64,000 bases of DNA from Flavobacteriales bacterium (GCA_947447525.1 CANFJL010000005.1:1-64000); one strand, 5' to 3'; shown: positions 51,064 to 61,854, numbered from the stretch's first letter. Notes: generated by a model from the sequence alone, not told the origin. Numbers and translations: made by a program.

Positions 51064-52320
51064 TTAATCAATTACGAAAACACGCACCAGTTCAATCCTT
51101 CTTTCACTTACTTCTTCTATTAAAAAGCGTAAGTTTTTGATGATGAAAGTGGCTCCAACAGCAGGAATTTCCTCTAATTCATTTAAAATGAATCCTCCTA
51201 GTGTTTCATATTCATCAGATTTCTCGAATTCTAAATCATATTCTTCATTCAAATAATCAATTTCAACCCTTGCGGAAAATAAATACTCCTTATCGCTTAT
51301 GCGTTCTTCCCTTAAGTCTTCCTTATCATGCTCGTCCTCAATTTCACCAAAAATTTCTTCAATAACATCTTCAATCGTTACCAATCCTGCCGTTCCACCA
51401 TATTCATCTGTCACGACTGCTATACTTCCTGATTGTTTGGTAAACATTTCTAACAATTCTTTACCTGACATTACCGCCGGAACAAATATGATTGGTTTCA
51501 TGACCAATTTTATCGATTTGGGAGATTTAAATAAGTCAAACGAGTGCACATATCCAATGATATTATCGATGGAATCTCTGTAAACGAGAATCTTAGACAA
51601 ACCTGTTTTAATAAACAATTGTTTTACTTCTTCTAATTCATCTTCAATGTCAACCACCACGATTTCTGTTCTTGGAATCATGCAGTCGCGTGCTTTCACA
51701 TGAGAGAAATCTAAGGCATTTCTTAAAATGGTCATTTCGTTACTCATGTGTTCTTCTGCATGAATACGCGATGAAATATCATCTACATAATGTTCTAAAT
51801 CTACTTTCGAGAAAACTTTTTCAGATGATTTTCCTTTTGAACCTGTTATTCTTAAAAACAACCAGCTGAACAATAAAATAAATTGGGTTGGAAAATAAAG
51901 CAGAATAAAGACGAGCAATAAAGGAATGCTTCCGATGTTAAGAAATCGATTTGGATTAATTTGAACAATTGCTTTCGGTAAAAACTCAGCGGTAATGAGA
52001 ACCAATAATGTTGATATTATGGTCTGTGATATCAGTAAAAGCGCTTCGTTTTCAACGCCAAATTGTTTTAGTATGGGATTAAGAATTGCTGCTGCACATA
52101 TTCCATAAATGACCAATGCTACATTGTTTCCAAGCAGCATCATGGCAATCATAGTTGATTGCTTCTTGTAAAAAATACTCTTTAATTTACCTTGCCAAGT
52201 TCCTTGTGATTTTTCTACTTCTATTTTTAATCGATTGGAAGACAAATAGGCAAGCTCCATTCCAGAGAAAAAAGCCGAAAAAAATAAAGCAAAGAAAAGT
52301 AAGATATAGTCTAAAGCCAT
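51064..52320 (-). CDS. CNNM/CorC-type hemolysin family protein with CBS pair
   Basis: N-terminal DUF21 membrane domain; MIPRTEIVVVDIEDE; AVVTDEYGGTAGLVTIEDVIEEIFGEIEDEHD. Confidence 0.94.
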   Translation of the reverse strand: MALDYILLFFALFFSAFFSGMELAYLSSNRLKIEVEKSQGTWQGKLKSIFYKKQSTMIAMMLLGNNVALVIYGICAAAILNPILKQFGVENEALLLISQTIISTLLVLITAEFLPKAIVQINPNRFLNIGSIPLLLVFILLYFPTQFILLFSWLFLRITGSKGKSSEKVFSKVDLEHYVDDISSRIHAEEHMSNEMTILRNALDFSHVKARDCMIPRTEIVVVDIEDELEEVKQLFIKTGLSKILVYRDSIDNIIGYVHSFDLFKSPKSIKLVMKPIIFVPAVMSGKELLEMFTKQSGSIAVVTDEYGGTAGLVTIEDVIEEIFGEIEDEHDKEDLREERISDKEYLFSARVEIDYLNEEYDLEFEKSDEYETLGGFILNELEEIPAVGATFIIKNLRFLIEEVSERRIELVRVFVID

Positions 52321-52326
52321 ACGGGG

Positions 52327-53604
52327 TTATTTGATGACATCTTTACCGATATCTCTCCTGTAGTAACTGTTTTCAAAGGAAATTTTTTGAATAGATTCGT
52401 ATGATTTTGCTACTGCTACTTCTATATTTTTTCCGTAGGAAGTCACTGCCAATACGCGTCCACCATTCGTGAGGACTTGTGGTCCATCGGCACTAGTTCC
52501 AGCATGAAACACCAAACTATCTGCAATATTATTTAAGCCATATATAGGAATTCCTTTTTCATAGTGATTGGGATAACCTCCTGCCACCATCATTACCGTT
52601 GCGGTACTTTTGTCGGTAAACTGCATGTCGCGCTCAGAAAGTGTATTGCTTGCAATTCCTTCAAATAAGTCTAAAAGATCAGATTTCATTCTTGGTATCA
52701 CTACTTCGGTTTCGGGGTCACCCATGCGACAGTTGTATTCAATCACATAAGGATCTCCTTTGACATTGATTAAACCGAAAAATATAAATCCTTTGTACGG
52801 AATTCCTTCACTTCTTAGTCCTTTTACTGTTGGGACAATTACCTGATTATGTACTTTATCCATAAAGGCTGCATCTGCAAAAGGAACGGGAGAAACAGCG
52901 CCCATCCCACCAGTATTTTCACCTGTATCACCTTCGCCAATGCGTTTATAATCTTTCGCTTCTGGCATGAGTTTAAACGATTGACCATCCGTCATGATAA
53001 AAACTGAAAGTTCTATACCGTCCAAAAATTGTTCAATAACTACCTTTTCACTTGCGGCACCAAATCTTTTATCCTTTAACATCGAGGTTAATTCCTTCTC
53101 TGCTGTGGCCAAATCTTTTAAAATCAACACACCCTTTCCAGCAGCTAATCCATCAGCTTTCAAAACATAGGGGGCAGCCATGCCGCGCAAAAAATTAATC
53201 CCTTCAGAAAGCGTTGCTTCTGTAAAAGTGCCGTATTTTGCAGTTGGAATTCGATGTCTAGCCATGAATTCTTTGGCGTAATGCTTACTTCCTTCCAATT
53301 TTGCACCTTCCTTGCTTGGACCAATTACCGCGCAGTTTTTTAATTCTGGATCAGCTTGAAAAAAGTCATAAATTCCTAAAACTAATGGTTCTTCTGGACC
53401 CACAACAAGCATGTTGATTTGATTGTCAAGAACGAATTTCTTTATGGCCTCAAAATCGACAATTGATAAATTTACATTTTTTCCAAATTGTTTTGTTCCT
53501 GCATTTCCGGGCGCAATGAATAATTCATCAAGAATTGAACTTTGTGAAATTTTCCAAGATAATGCATGTTCTCTACCTCCAGAACCGAGTAATAATACTT
53601 TCAT
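52327..53604 (-). CDS. purD: Phosphoribosylamine--glycine ligase
   Basis: LLLGSGGREHALSWKI, VVGPEEPLVLG, VLKADGLAAGKGV, GFIFFGLINVKGDPYVIEYNCRMGDPETE. Confidence 0.98.
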   Translation of the reverse strand: MKVLLLGSGGREHALSWKISQSSILDELFIAPGNAGTKQFGKNVNLSIVDFEAIKKFVLDNQINMLVVGPEEPLVLGIYDFFQADPELKNCAVIGPSKEGAKLEGSKHYAKEFMARHRIPTAKYGTFTEATLSEGINFLRGMAAPYVLKADGLAAGKGVLILKDLATAEKELTSMLKDKRFGAASEKVVIEQFLDGIELSVFIMTDGQSFKLMPEAKDYKRIGEGDTGENTGGMGAVSPVPFADAAFMDKVHNQVIVPTVKGLRSEGIPYKGFIFFGLINVKGDPYVIEYNCRMGDPETEVVIPRMKSDLLDLFEGIASNTLSERDMQFTDKSTATVMMVAGGYPNHYEKGIPIYGLNNIADSLVFHAGTSADGPQVLTNGGRVLAVTSYGKNIEVAVAKSYESIQKISFENSYYRRDIGKDVIK

Positions 53605-53608
53605 TGAA

Positions 53609-54295
53609 TTAACAATTTTCTAAGATAGATTCAAATAATAATTTTCCATCTGTATTGGCTAAAATACTGTCTGCAGCCCTTTCAGGATGTGGCATCATTC
53701 CAAATACATTTTTATTTTTATTGGTAACACCAGCAATATTATTCAGTGAACCATTTGGGTTGGATTCTAAATCTATTTTACCCGAGGCATCGCAGTAGCG
53801 AAATAATACTTGATCATTTTGTTCTAGTTGATCTATTGTCTTGGCATCGGCATAAAAACGACCTTCTCCATGGGCAATAGGTATTTTGAAAGTTCGATCT
53901 TTGTCCAAGCTTTTTGAAATCCCTGCACTTTTGGAGTCTGCCTTTAAAAAAATGTTCTTGCAAATAAATTTTTGCTGATCATTGTGTAATAAGGCACCAT
54001 CAAGCAAACCTGATTCTGTTAATATTTGAAAACCATTGCAAACACCAAGTACATAACCTCCACGATTTGCATGCGCCATTACTTCTTTCATAATAGGCGA
54101 AAATTTTGCAATCGCACCGGATCGTAAATAATCACCGTAAGAAAATCCACCTGGCAATACCACCATGTCTACATTTTTAATGCTGGTATCCTTGTGCCAA
54201 AGCTCTTCTACTTGCTGACCTAACAGGTTTCTCAAGACATAAATCATATCCTGATCACAATTAGAACCTGGAAATGTAATAACACCAAATTTCAT
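53609..54295 (-). CDS. purQ: Phosphoribosylformylglycinamidine synthase subunit PurQ
   Basis: ITFPGSNCDQDM, VLPGGFSYGDYLRSGAIAKFSP, VLGVCNGFQILTE, MMPHPERA. Confidence 0.97.
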   Translation of the reverse strand: MKFGVITFPGSNCDQDMIYVLRNLLGQQVEELWHKDTSIKNVDMVVLPGGFSYGDYLRSGAIAKFSPIMKEVMAHANRGGYVLGVCNGFQILTESGLLDGALLHNDQQKFICKNIFLKADSKSAGISKSLDKDRTFKIPIAHGEGRFYADAKTIDQLEQNDQVLFRYCDASGKIDLESNPNGSLNNIAGVTNKNKNVFGMMPHPERAADSILANTDGKLLFESILENC

Positions 54296-54351
54296 GGTAA
54301 ATCGAATTAAATTAATTGTTTTTTAAAATCTAATACAAATGTAATGAAATA

Positions 54352-55320
54352 CTAGCTTGACCAGATTTGTGGAACGAAAAACTTAAGAACAGCATACCCT
54401 ATAGTTAAGTAAAACAATACACTTGCCATAATACCGAAACGCTTGTTAAGAAAAGAAAAAGAAAGAAGGATAGACAGTGGAATCATCAGCAAACTGAAGC
54501 GCTCAATTTGTTGATAAAAAATATAATCAACACCACCGATTACAACTGAAATAATTACCAAAAGCCAAATCATCTGAATTTGCTTTTTGAGTCGGTTGGA
54601 ACTGGTAATTAATCGATCCCTAATTCCAATTAAACTTAGTAGAAGGGAAGCACTGCATAATGAAAGGGAAACTATAAAGTCTTTATGTAAGTGAATTCGA
54701 GAATGTGTGAAAATTAGGTTCATATCAAAATGATGCTTGTGAAAGATTAAAAAGTAGGCGCCAAATAATAATGGACAAATATAACCAGCTATAAATAATA
54801 TTAATTCTCGAAAAACAAAAGGACGTATTATCAAAAACATCGCAATAAATACAGGGAAGAAAAGGAGTAATGGTGGATGAAGACTTGCAGCAATTCCTGC
54901 GTAAAATGCACCATTGAATATCTGCATCTTGCCGTCTTCATTTTGTTTAAGTAAGAAAAACTGATATAAACAGGCAATGATAAATAAATGAGATAATAAT
55001 ATTCCATCTAGCCTATAAAAAGAAAAATAAAAACTTAGTGAAATAACATAAAGTAATGATACAATATAGGAATTTCGGTCCTGGAATTCGTGCTTATTAT
55101 AGATGAAATTTAAAAATACAGCATTGATAGTAACCAAAAGAAACGCGAAAATTTGTGAAAGAATTAGTGAGGAAGGAAATAGGCCCGTCCACAATCCAAA
55201 GTCAACTTTCTCTGAAAAATCATAGTAATTCAACTGACCATTGAGCAAATAAAAGCCACCAATGATAATAGGAATAAAAAATAAAGCAATAATTCTATTG
55301 CCGAGAAAGAAGCGAATCAT
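54352..55320 (-). CDS. DUF6427-like integral membrane protein
   Basis: About ten hydrophobic segments; FFLGNRIIALFFIPIIIGGFYLLNG. Confidence 0.75.
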   Translation of the reverse strand: MIRFFLGNRIIALFFIPIIIGGFYLLNGQLNYYDFSEKVDFGLWTGLFPSSLILSQIFAFLLVTINAVFLNFIYNKHEFQDRNSYIVSLLYVISLSFYFSFYRLDGILLSHLFIIACLYQFFLLKQNEDGKMQIFNGAFYAGIAASLHPPLLLFFPVFIAMFLIIRPFVFRELILFIAGYICPLLFGAYFLIFHKHHFDMNLIFTHSRIHLHKDFIVSLSLCSASLLLSLIGIRDRLITSSNRLKKQIQMIWLLVIISVVIGGVDYIFYQQIERFSLLMIPLSILLSFSFLNKRFGIMASVLFYLTIGYAVLKFFVPQIWSS

Positions 55321-55420
55321 AATGCGAAAATAGAGATAATATTTTTGTCATGCATTAGCAAAAAAATGTAATTAATTTAAACTTAATGTTTTATTTCTCT
55401 TTGCACAAATGGAAAAATTA

Positions 55421-55428
55421 TATATTTG
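55421..55428 (+). promoter_or_regulatory. Bacteroidota -7 element TAnnTTTG
   Basis: TATATTTG with TTTG at 55400-55403 upstream (spacer 17 nt). Confidence 0.5.
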
Positions 55429-55466
55429 TTTTCCTTTTGTTTTTGGAAGGGATTAATAATAAGATT

Positions 55467-55850
55467 ATGTCAACAATTAAAAATAGGTACACAGATAAAG
55501 ACTTGGAAGAATTCAAGAATTTAATCAATGAAAAATTAAAGGTTGCTCATGTAGATTACAGTCTTTTAGTAGGATCACTATCTCATAATGATGATCATGG
55601 CACCGACGATACAGGTCGTTCTTTTAACATGATGGAAGATGGTTCAGAAACGCTTTCTCGTGAGGAAGTTGCTCAGTTAGCAGCCCGTCAAGAAAAATTC
55701 ATTCAAAGCTTAAATGCTGCTCTTGTGCGTATAGAAAATAAAACTTACGGTGTTTGTCGCGTTACTGGATTGTTAATTCCAAAAGAAAGATTGCGCTTAG
55801 TTCCTCATGCTACCATGAGTATTGACGCAAAAAATTCACAGAAGAATTAG
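55467..55850 (+). CDS. TraR/DksA-like zinc-finger-family transcriptional regulator
   Basis: RYTDKDLEEFKNLINEKL...ARQEKFIQSLNAALVRIENKTYGVCRVTGLLIPKERLRLVPHATMSIDAK; ATG at 55467 preferred. Confidence 0.9.
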   Translation: MSTIKNRYTDKDLEEFKNLINEKLKVAHVDYSLLVGSLSHNDDHGTDDTGRSFNMMEDGSETLSREEVAQLAARQEKFIQSLNAALVRIENKTYGVCRVTGLLIPKERLRLVPHATMSIDAKNSQKN

Positions 55851-56503
55851 TGAAAAAGAAGTTATCTATTGTCGCAATTGTTGTAGTTGCCTTATTAATT
55901 TTAGACCAAGTACTAAAAGTATACATCAAAACTTCTTTTCAACCAGATGAAACGAGGTATGTTTTTGGATCTTGGTTTGCATTGCATTATATTGAGAATC
56001 AAGGCATGGCTTTCGGGACTACTTTCGGATCTGGGATGCTACCAAAATTAGCTTTAAGTATATTTCGTATTGTTGCTATCGTATTTATTGCTATTTACTT
56101 CACAAGGGAACTTAAAAACGAAGCGAGTTTATTTTTTTTAGTAGCCATTGGTTTTGTTTGGGCAGGAGCAACGGGTAACTTGATTGACTCCATGTTCTAT
56201 GACTTTATTTTTCCATTCAATCCATGCGATGGCTTCAATCAAGTTGAGGGTTCAGGTGTTAAAAGAATTTGCTCTGATTATGGATTTTCTTATCCTGTTC
56301 ATGTTCGAAATCAAGGATTTCTGCTTGGAAATGTAGTGGATATGTTTCAGTTTGATGCGACATACCCGAGTTGGGTTCCCTATTTGGCTGGAAAACAAGT
56401 TTTTCCTGCTATTTGGAATTTAGCCGATGCTTCTATTACTACTGGAGTAGGCTTGATTATTATTCGTCAACGCTCTATTTTTTCAAAGAAAAAACAAGCA
56501 TAA
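55850..56503 (+). CDS. lspA: Lipoprotein signal peptidase (signal peptidase II)
   Basis: LILDQVLKVYIK, NQGMAFG, GATGNLIDSMFYD, WNLADASITTGVGLI; GTG start overlapping the previous stop. Confidence 0.94.
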   Translation: MKKKLSIVAIVVVALLILDQVLKVYIKTSFQPDETRYVFGSWFALHYIENQGMAFGTTFGSGMLPKLALSIFRIVAIVFIAIYFTRELKNEASLFFLVAIGFVWAGATGNLIDSMFYDFIFPFNPCDGFNQVEGSGVKRICSDYGFSYPVHVRNQGFLLGNVVDMFQFDATYPSWVPYLAGKQVFPAIWNLADASITTGVGLIIIRQRSIFSKKKQA

Positions 56504-56504
56504 T

Positions 56505-58976
56505 TTAGAAATTCCATTTCATATTTCGATCGTCTAAGATCGCAAATGAAACTTTCCAAGTGGCTTTTAAAGGTGTTTGATTACCGTCTGATACGACTCC
56601 ATATAAACCAATTCTTAAGCGTCTTCTTGATAATTTGAAATTCCTTTCCAAACCAGCTAACAATTCATAATGTTGGTAGTTATACTGTTTTACATACATG
56701 GCGCCACCTCCTACAACCAATCCAATTCGTGTTTTTTTCATCAATGGAATTTTATTAATGATAGATCCGTTATCATGATGAACAAAATGAGCTTCATAAA
56801 TAAAGTCTTTGGTAACAAGACTTGAATCTAAGCCCTGAAAAGAATAGAGTGGATTTGAAAACCAAATGGGATCACTTCTTCTTTGATATTTATAATCAGG
56901 ATCTCTCAAAACTTTTGAACTTAGAAACTTCCCAACCGCAATTCTATAGCTTGTTGTTCCTAAAGTTTTGAATTTAAAGGTTTGCATGATATTAAAGTTC
57001 ATGTATTCATGATTGATGTCACTTCCAAACAATTTTGGAATTCCTCTTTCGTAGAATAAAGAAAATGTAGGATAAGCCGAGCCTAAAAGTACTTTTCGAT
57101 AAGGCTCTCGCATATATTTTTGGTAAGGAGTATAACTGATGCTAGCAATTCCAAGAAGAGCTTGATAGGTGTTAAATTCTTTGGGGTTATTGTTCGGGAT
57201 CGCATTATTGAATATGTTTACGAATTTATAATTTTCAATACTTCTCCTCTCTGAAAATTCAGTTTCTAAACCAAAATAAAAACCGTTAAATAATTCATAG
57301 GAAAATGAACCTCTTAGCTTAGTGGTCTCAATAAAGTTTTCTCTTTTATACACCTGAGTTATGGCATCATAGCCGCGAATTACATCAAAATCATGATTTA
57401 TTGAGGCACGAATGGTACCGAAATGAAAGGGATCAAATTTATATTTCCACCAAGTGTCCCCTTTAATGTCACCATTTATTAAACCGTAAGAAACTCTTGT
57501 GTAGGATTCAAGTGTGCGTTCATCTTTCCATTTTTTAAAATAATCGAAACTTGGGGTAAGTCTTGGTCCTGCAATATAAATAGGTTGTACAAATGTCGCA
57601 ACCGAACCAATGGTCCATTGTGTTTTGTTAGGGCGATTTCGGTGGTCTACACCAAACCAAAGTATTTTTAAGGCTGTTATTTTATTAAAGATACGGTCTA
57701 CAGAATCTAAATATTCAACTCTGTTTTGAGCGTCATGAATACTGTCCTTGATGAGGATGAATCTTTTTTCTGCATCACTTAAATTCGCTGGCCTGTTCGC
57801 AGCCCAATAAGCAGTATCTTTTTCATAGGCTTCTTGTGTAGTAACAGCCAATTCTGTTCCGAAAAATTTCGCGTCAAATTTAGGCTTGAAATTATAATTA
57901 TCGAAAAGAGCAATAGTTGAACAGGTAGAAGTTTCTGTTTTATATTTCACACCATACTCTAAAGTTTGATCAGAAAGTACACAAATGGAATCTCCAGGGT
58001 GGGTAAAGGTTTGTTTTATGGTGAAGTGATCGTAAATCAATAAATTTCCTTTATTCATGGTCAACTCCAATTTTTGCACCAACCACAAAGTATCAATTAC
58101 CCAGATATAACCTTCTAAGGTAGTGGTTGCTGTATTTCGTGGACTGATTTTAATCTTAGATATCATTTGACCGTTCTCTTCGTATTTTGCTTCTAATTTA
58201 TATTTATAAGAAAGTATACCAGGACTTGAAATGGGAGAGCTTACTGGAGTTTGGTGCAGATCATCTAAATGTAATAAGTTCTCGAAGAAGTTAAAATTAG
58301 ATTTTACCGTTGTTGTATAATACAGTGTTTTGTCACTTCCTCTTAAAGTATAGGCGTTTCGAAATTCCTTTACCTTACCAATGGGCATATAATTTCTTTG
58401 AAGATTAACTTCAACCAAGTTCATCTTATTGGCTTCCAGATTAACTTCTTTTTTTTCTTCCGCTAAGGGATCGTCATTGTCAACAACCTCTTTTTTGTTT
58501 TTTATATCCTTCTGTTTAAAATCAATTGTTTCACTGGCTTTGATATAAACATCAACTGAATGAGGGTAATTCCATGGATTAATCTGATCTCTTTTCGCAA
58601 CAACTTTTAACATAATATCCCTTCCAGGATTAGTTTTCTTGACTGAAAAATCTATGGATTCAAATTCTTGCACTTTACTTGGAAATAGTGTCATGTCTTT
58701 TTGCTGATCAGAATTACTAACACTTATATAGGTTTCGCGTACTTCAAATCCTGCAGCATCAAAGATCAAGAAATATTCACTTGGCATTAGGGACAATTCA
58801 TACACGCCTTCTACATCACTCACGGTGCGATATTCAGGTGCGTTTTTGACATAAATTTTGGTGAATGGAATTGGATTATTTTTTTCATCTACTACTTTAC
58901 CGCGTACAAATTGTTGACTAAAGGAAATAGTCGTAATTAATAAGAGGAAGAAAGTAAAAATTAAGCGCATAATCAT
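56505..58976 (-). CDS. DUF5686-type outer-membrane protein with N-terminal carboxypeptidase-regulatory-like domain
   Basis: FVRGKVVDEKNNPIPFTKIYVKNAPEYRTVSDVEGVYEL followed by a long beta-barrel region. Confidence 0.88.
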   Translation of the reverse strand: MIMRLIFTFFLLLITTISFSQQFVRGKVVDEKNNPIPFTKIYVKNAPEYRTVSDVEGVYELSLMPSEYFLIFDAAGFEVRETYISVSNSDQQKDMTLFPSKVQEFESIDFSVKKTNPGRDIMLKVVAKRDQINPWNYPHSVDVYIKASETIDFKQKDIKNKKEVVDNDDPLAEEKKEVNLEANKMNLVEVNLQRNYMPIGKVKEFRNAYTLRGSDKTLYYTTTVKSNFNFFENLLHLDDLHQTPVSSPISSPGILSYKYKLEAKYEENGQMISKIKISPRNTATTTLEGYIWVIDTLWLVQKLELTMNKGNLLIYDHFTIKQTFTHPGDSICVLSDQTLEYGVKYKTETSTCSTIALFDNYNFKPKFDAKFFGTELAVTTQEAYEKDTAYWAANRPANLSDAEKRFILIKDSIHDAQNRVEYLDSVDRIFNKITALKILWFGVDHRNRPNKTQWTIGSVATFVQPIYIAGPRLTPSFDYFKKWKDERTLESYTRVSYGLINGDIKGDTWWKYKFDPFHFGTIRASINHDFDVIRGYDAITQVYKRENFIETTKLRGSFSYELFNGFYFGLETEFSERRSIENYKFVNIFNNAIPNNNPKEFNTYQALLGIASISYTPYQKYMREPYRKVLLGSAYPTFSLFYERGIPKLFGSDINHEYMNFNIMQTFKFKTLGTTSYRIAVGKFLSSKVLRDPDYKYQRRSDPIWFSNPLYSFQGLDSSLVTKDFIYEAHFVHHDNGSIINKIPLMKKTRIGLVVGGGAMYVKQYNYQHYELLAGLERNFKLSRRRLRIGLYGVVSDGNQTPLKATWKVSFAILDDRNMKWNF

Positions 58977-58999
58977 TTAACAATCTAATGGTTGATTTG

Positions 59000-59230
59000 T
59001 TATTTCTTTTTATCGTTGGCCTCTTGTTGTGCTAAAAATGCCGCATGTTTCTCAAAGCGTTTCATCATCCAGGTTTTGAAAAAGTACATTCCTAAAGCCA
59101 TCGCTACAATAATATAATAAGACACCCAGCGATCAAAACCAACGGTGATTCCTTTAACGGTTACTATTAAAAACAAGACGATGCTCAATAGCAGCCAAAA
59201 ATATCTCATTACTTTATTATAGATTCCCAT
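59000..59230 (-). CDS. Small membrane protein, hypothetical
   Basis: Two TM segments, charged C-terminus; genes tightly packed on both sides. Confidence 0.65.
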   Translation of the reverse strand: MGIYNKVMRYFWLLLSIVLFLIVTVKGITVGFDRWVSYYIIVAMALGMYFFKTWMMKRFEKHAAFLAQQEANDKKK

Positions 59231-59234
59231 AATT

Positions 59235-59807
59235 TCAATTTATTTCTTCTGATTTATCAATAGTAACCCTGCCACTCGGTTTTAAAATTTCAAAGCGACT
59301 AAAGTCTTGCTTGGTTTTAATTCCTTGTCCAATTAATATTCCTTTCGGTGATTTGACAATTACCTGTGCAGGTGTGAAAATAGTACTGTCTTTTTGAGTC
59401 CAATATAAAACTTCAGTTTCTAATGTTTGTTTTTTAGCGTAATTGTAAAGTCGAACTGAATCTCTAACCATAAGCTCTCCTTTATTGTAATTTATTTCAC
59501 CATAAAGTGCTGTTAATGTTGATATAATTTGACCTTTTTCAGAGAAAAAATTCACGCGCAAACTATCTCTTAATTTAGTTACATGATCCGGATGATGATA
59601 AGTTTCAGCTAGAGATGTTTTCAATTCAACTCGTGCATAACCTGCTTCAGCAAATATCATTTCTAAATCTTTAATCGTCTCGTCAGGAGATTTGGGATTG
59701 TAGGTAACCTTTTGTACGGCACTTAAATCATTTTCACAGGAAATGCTGAGTCCTATGGTAAGAACAACAAGTATTCCGCTTACAATTTTTTGTGCTGCTG
59801 CGATCAA
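59235..59807 (-). CDS. lptC: LPS export ABC transporter periplasmic protein LptC
   Basis: LSISCENDLSAVQKVTYNPKSPDETIKDLEMIFAEAGYARVELKTSLAETY; LTALYGEINYNKGELMVRDSVRLYNYAKKQTLETEVLYW. Confidence 0.88.
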   Translation of the reverse strand: MIAAAQKIVSGILVVLTIGLSISCENDLSAVQKVTYNPKSPDETIKDLEMIFAEAGYARVELKTSLAETYHHPDHVTKLRDSLRVNFFSEKGQIISTLTALYGEINYNKGELMVRDSVRLYNYAKKQTLETEVLYWTQKDSTIFTPAQVIVKSPKGILIGQGIKTKQDFSRFEILKPSGRVTIDKSEEIN

Positions 59808-61145
59808 TTAATCTAATTTTCGTTTTCTAAACCAAGGTTCAAATCGAGCAGGAGAAAGGATCACTCCGAAGTTAATTCCAACATAACTTTCCATCAAATG
59901 TCCCGCTGAGAAAGTTCCTCGTTGACCTAAACTAATGCCAAAATTTAAGGTAGATAAAGATTGTTGAGCCAAGATAGGAATGCCAACACCAATGGTCAGA
60001 CCTTTATCAACATATTGAATTTGATCCTTGAAATACGGCAATTGATCTCGATAAGCTCCAATGCGATAGGATAGTTTGTCAAATGCTTTTAAACTGGCAA
60101 TATTCTCATAAATTTTTGATTCTGGACAAAATTGAATTCCGATTCCAAAATGTTGTCCATTTCCCGAATTCCAAGCCGCAATACTGTCAAAATCATGGGT
60201 AAATCCAGATTTGAAACTGTAAGATAAATTTAACATAAGATTAGGATGTAAAGTTCGTGCTTTTCTTTTCCAAGCGTCAAAGAAAAATCTATTGCTCATT
60301 CCAAAACTATAGGTCAAACCCGAAATGACATGTCCTGAATAAGTTACTGTACTCAAGGTATCATATTGAGTGGGATCACTCATATTATTTGAAGTGTAAA
60401 ATGCTGAAACATAAGTAGTATTCAGTTTTTGACTAGGGTCTATGGTACCTCCAAGAGACATTTGATAATGTCTACCAAATTGTTGTTTGTAGGAAAATCC
60501 AAAATCTAAATGAATTGTTTTCACCAAGAAGGAAGTGCTGCTTAAACCACCAGAATTGGAGGTGTTGCTGATCAATATACTGGAGCGGTCATTATATACA
60601 TTTCCAAATAAATAATTTACATTAGCCCCTAATGCGAAGTATGATTTCTTAGATTGCAAAAGGGCAAACGAAAATCCTACAAAAAAATCACTAACTGATC
60701 CTCTACCTGAATAATTATACTTTAAGGAATCTAAACCTGTATATATTTTTTCTGAAAAAGCATAACCTCTTTTCGCGTATGGTTTTAAACCAAAAGCCAA
60801 ACCCATTCTTTTTTTCATTTTAAATCCAAGTGCAAAATGGTCGGCTAATGCAAAAAATCGATTTGAAGTTGCAGCATCTTGTGAATATTGAGAAGCTCTA
60901 GCGTTAATCCCAATGGATAATAAGGTATTTCCTGTTGTGAGATTGGAATAAGTGGAAGGATTAAAAACATTCAATTGAGAAGAATCAAAATAAGAAACAT
61001 AGGTTCTACCTAAAGCATCGTAAATTGAATGTGACTGCTGACCAATTTCACCAATTCCATAGTAAGATACGGGATGAGTAGTCATGGTTTGACTTTGAGC
61101 GCCAAATGCAAGAGATAGTATTAATAGATTGAAAAAATTACGCAT
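59808..61145 (-). CDS. Outer-membrane protein, hypothetical (beta-barrel)
   Basis: Signal peptide; PVSYYGIGEIG; repeated amphipathic strands; located between coaX and lptC. Confidence 0.75.
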   Translation of the reverse strand: MRNFFNLLILSLAFGAQSQTMTTHPVSYYGIGEIGQQSHSIYDALGRTYVSYFDSSQLNVFNPSTYSNLTTGNTLLSIGINARASQYSQDAATSNRFFALADHFALGFKMKKRMGLAFGLKPYAKRGYAFSEKIYTGLDSLKYNYSGRGSVSDFFVGFSFALLQSKKSYFALGANVNYLFGNVYNDRSSILISNTSNSGGLSSTSFLVKTIHLDFGFSYKQQFGRHYQMSLGGTIDPSQKLNTTYVSAFYTSNNMSDPTQYDTLSTVTYSGHVISGLTYSFGMSNRFFFDAWKRKARTLHPNLMLNLSYSFKSGFTHDFDSIAAWNSGNGQHFGIGIQFCPESKIYENIASLKAFDKLSYRIGAYRDQLPYFKDQIQYVDKGLTIGVGIPILAQQSLSTLNFGISLGQRGTFSAGHLMESYVGINFGVILSPARFEPWFRKRKLD

Positions 61146-61854
61146 TAAATTTATAGATTTCGTGAATTCCTTTCAAAGTTAAGTTTTCGTCTGCAAAGAT
61201 GTTGTTTTTTTGTGCTAAATCAAAATAAGAAGCATCTCCGCCGCTCACATAAATATTTAGATTAGGGAATTCAAGCTCATATTGAGCTATGCGCCATGAT
61301 ATTTCACCTTTCAAGTTTCCAATTACACCAGAAAGAATGCTAAGTTCGGTAGTATTGCCATACAAACTCGTGGTTTCTTTTGGGAATTCCAGCAAAGGTA
61401 AATTGGCAGTGTACTCATTCAACGCTTTCAATTGCATGCTGACACCAGGAGAAATTGATCCACCAAGATAGCCTCTAACACCATCAAGTAAATCAAATTT
61501 TAGGCAAGTTCCAATGTCAATGGATAAAGCATGCCTGTTCTCAGAGGAACGTTGGGCATACATTCCAGCAACATTACACAAACGATCTATGCCTAATCCT
61601 GCACTTCGGTAAAGATTCTGAAAGGGTGTTTTAAGAGTATTGTCTAAAACGCTTACATTGAATTGGTCTAATAATTCTTCCGTAATCGAGGCGTCTCTAA
61701 CCGATGCAAGTGCAATTACCGCATCTTTCGTTAAACTCGAAAATAAGGATTCTTTATCGTCAAAACGGTGATTTTCAATTAGGACTCCATTTTCAAATAC
61801 CCCTAATTTAATCGCGGTATTTCCTGCATCAATACAATGAATAATATCCTTCAT
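61138..61854 (-). CDS. coaX: Type III pantothenate kinase
   Basis: IDAGNTAIKLGVFENG, GLGIDRLCNVAGMYA, SIDIGTCLKFDLLDG, GYLGGSISPGVSMQLKAL; start at MKDIIHCIDAGN. Confidence 0.95.
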   Translation of the reverse strand: MKDIIHCIDAGNTAIKLGVFENGVLIENHRFDDKESLFSSLTKDAVIALASVRDASITEELLDQFNVSVLDNTLKTPFQNLYRSAGLGIDRLCNVAGMYAQRSSENRHALSIDIGTCLKFDLLDGVRGYLGGSISPGVSMQLKALNEYTANLPLLEFPKETTSLYGNTTELSILSGVIGNLKGEISWRIAQYELEFPNLNIYVSGGDASYFDLAQKNNIFADENLTLKGIHEIYKFNA

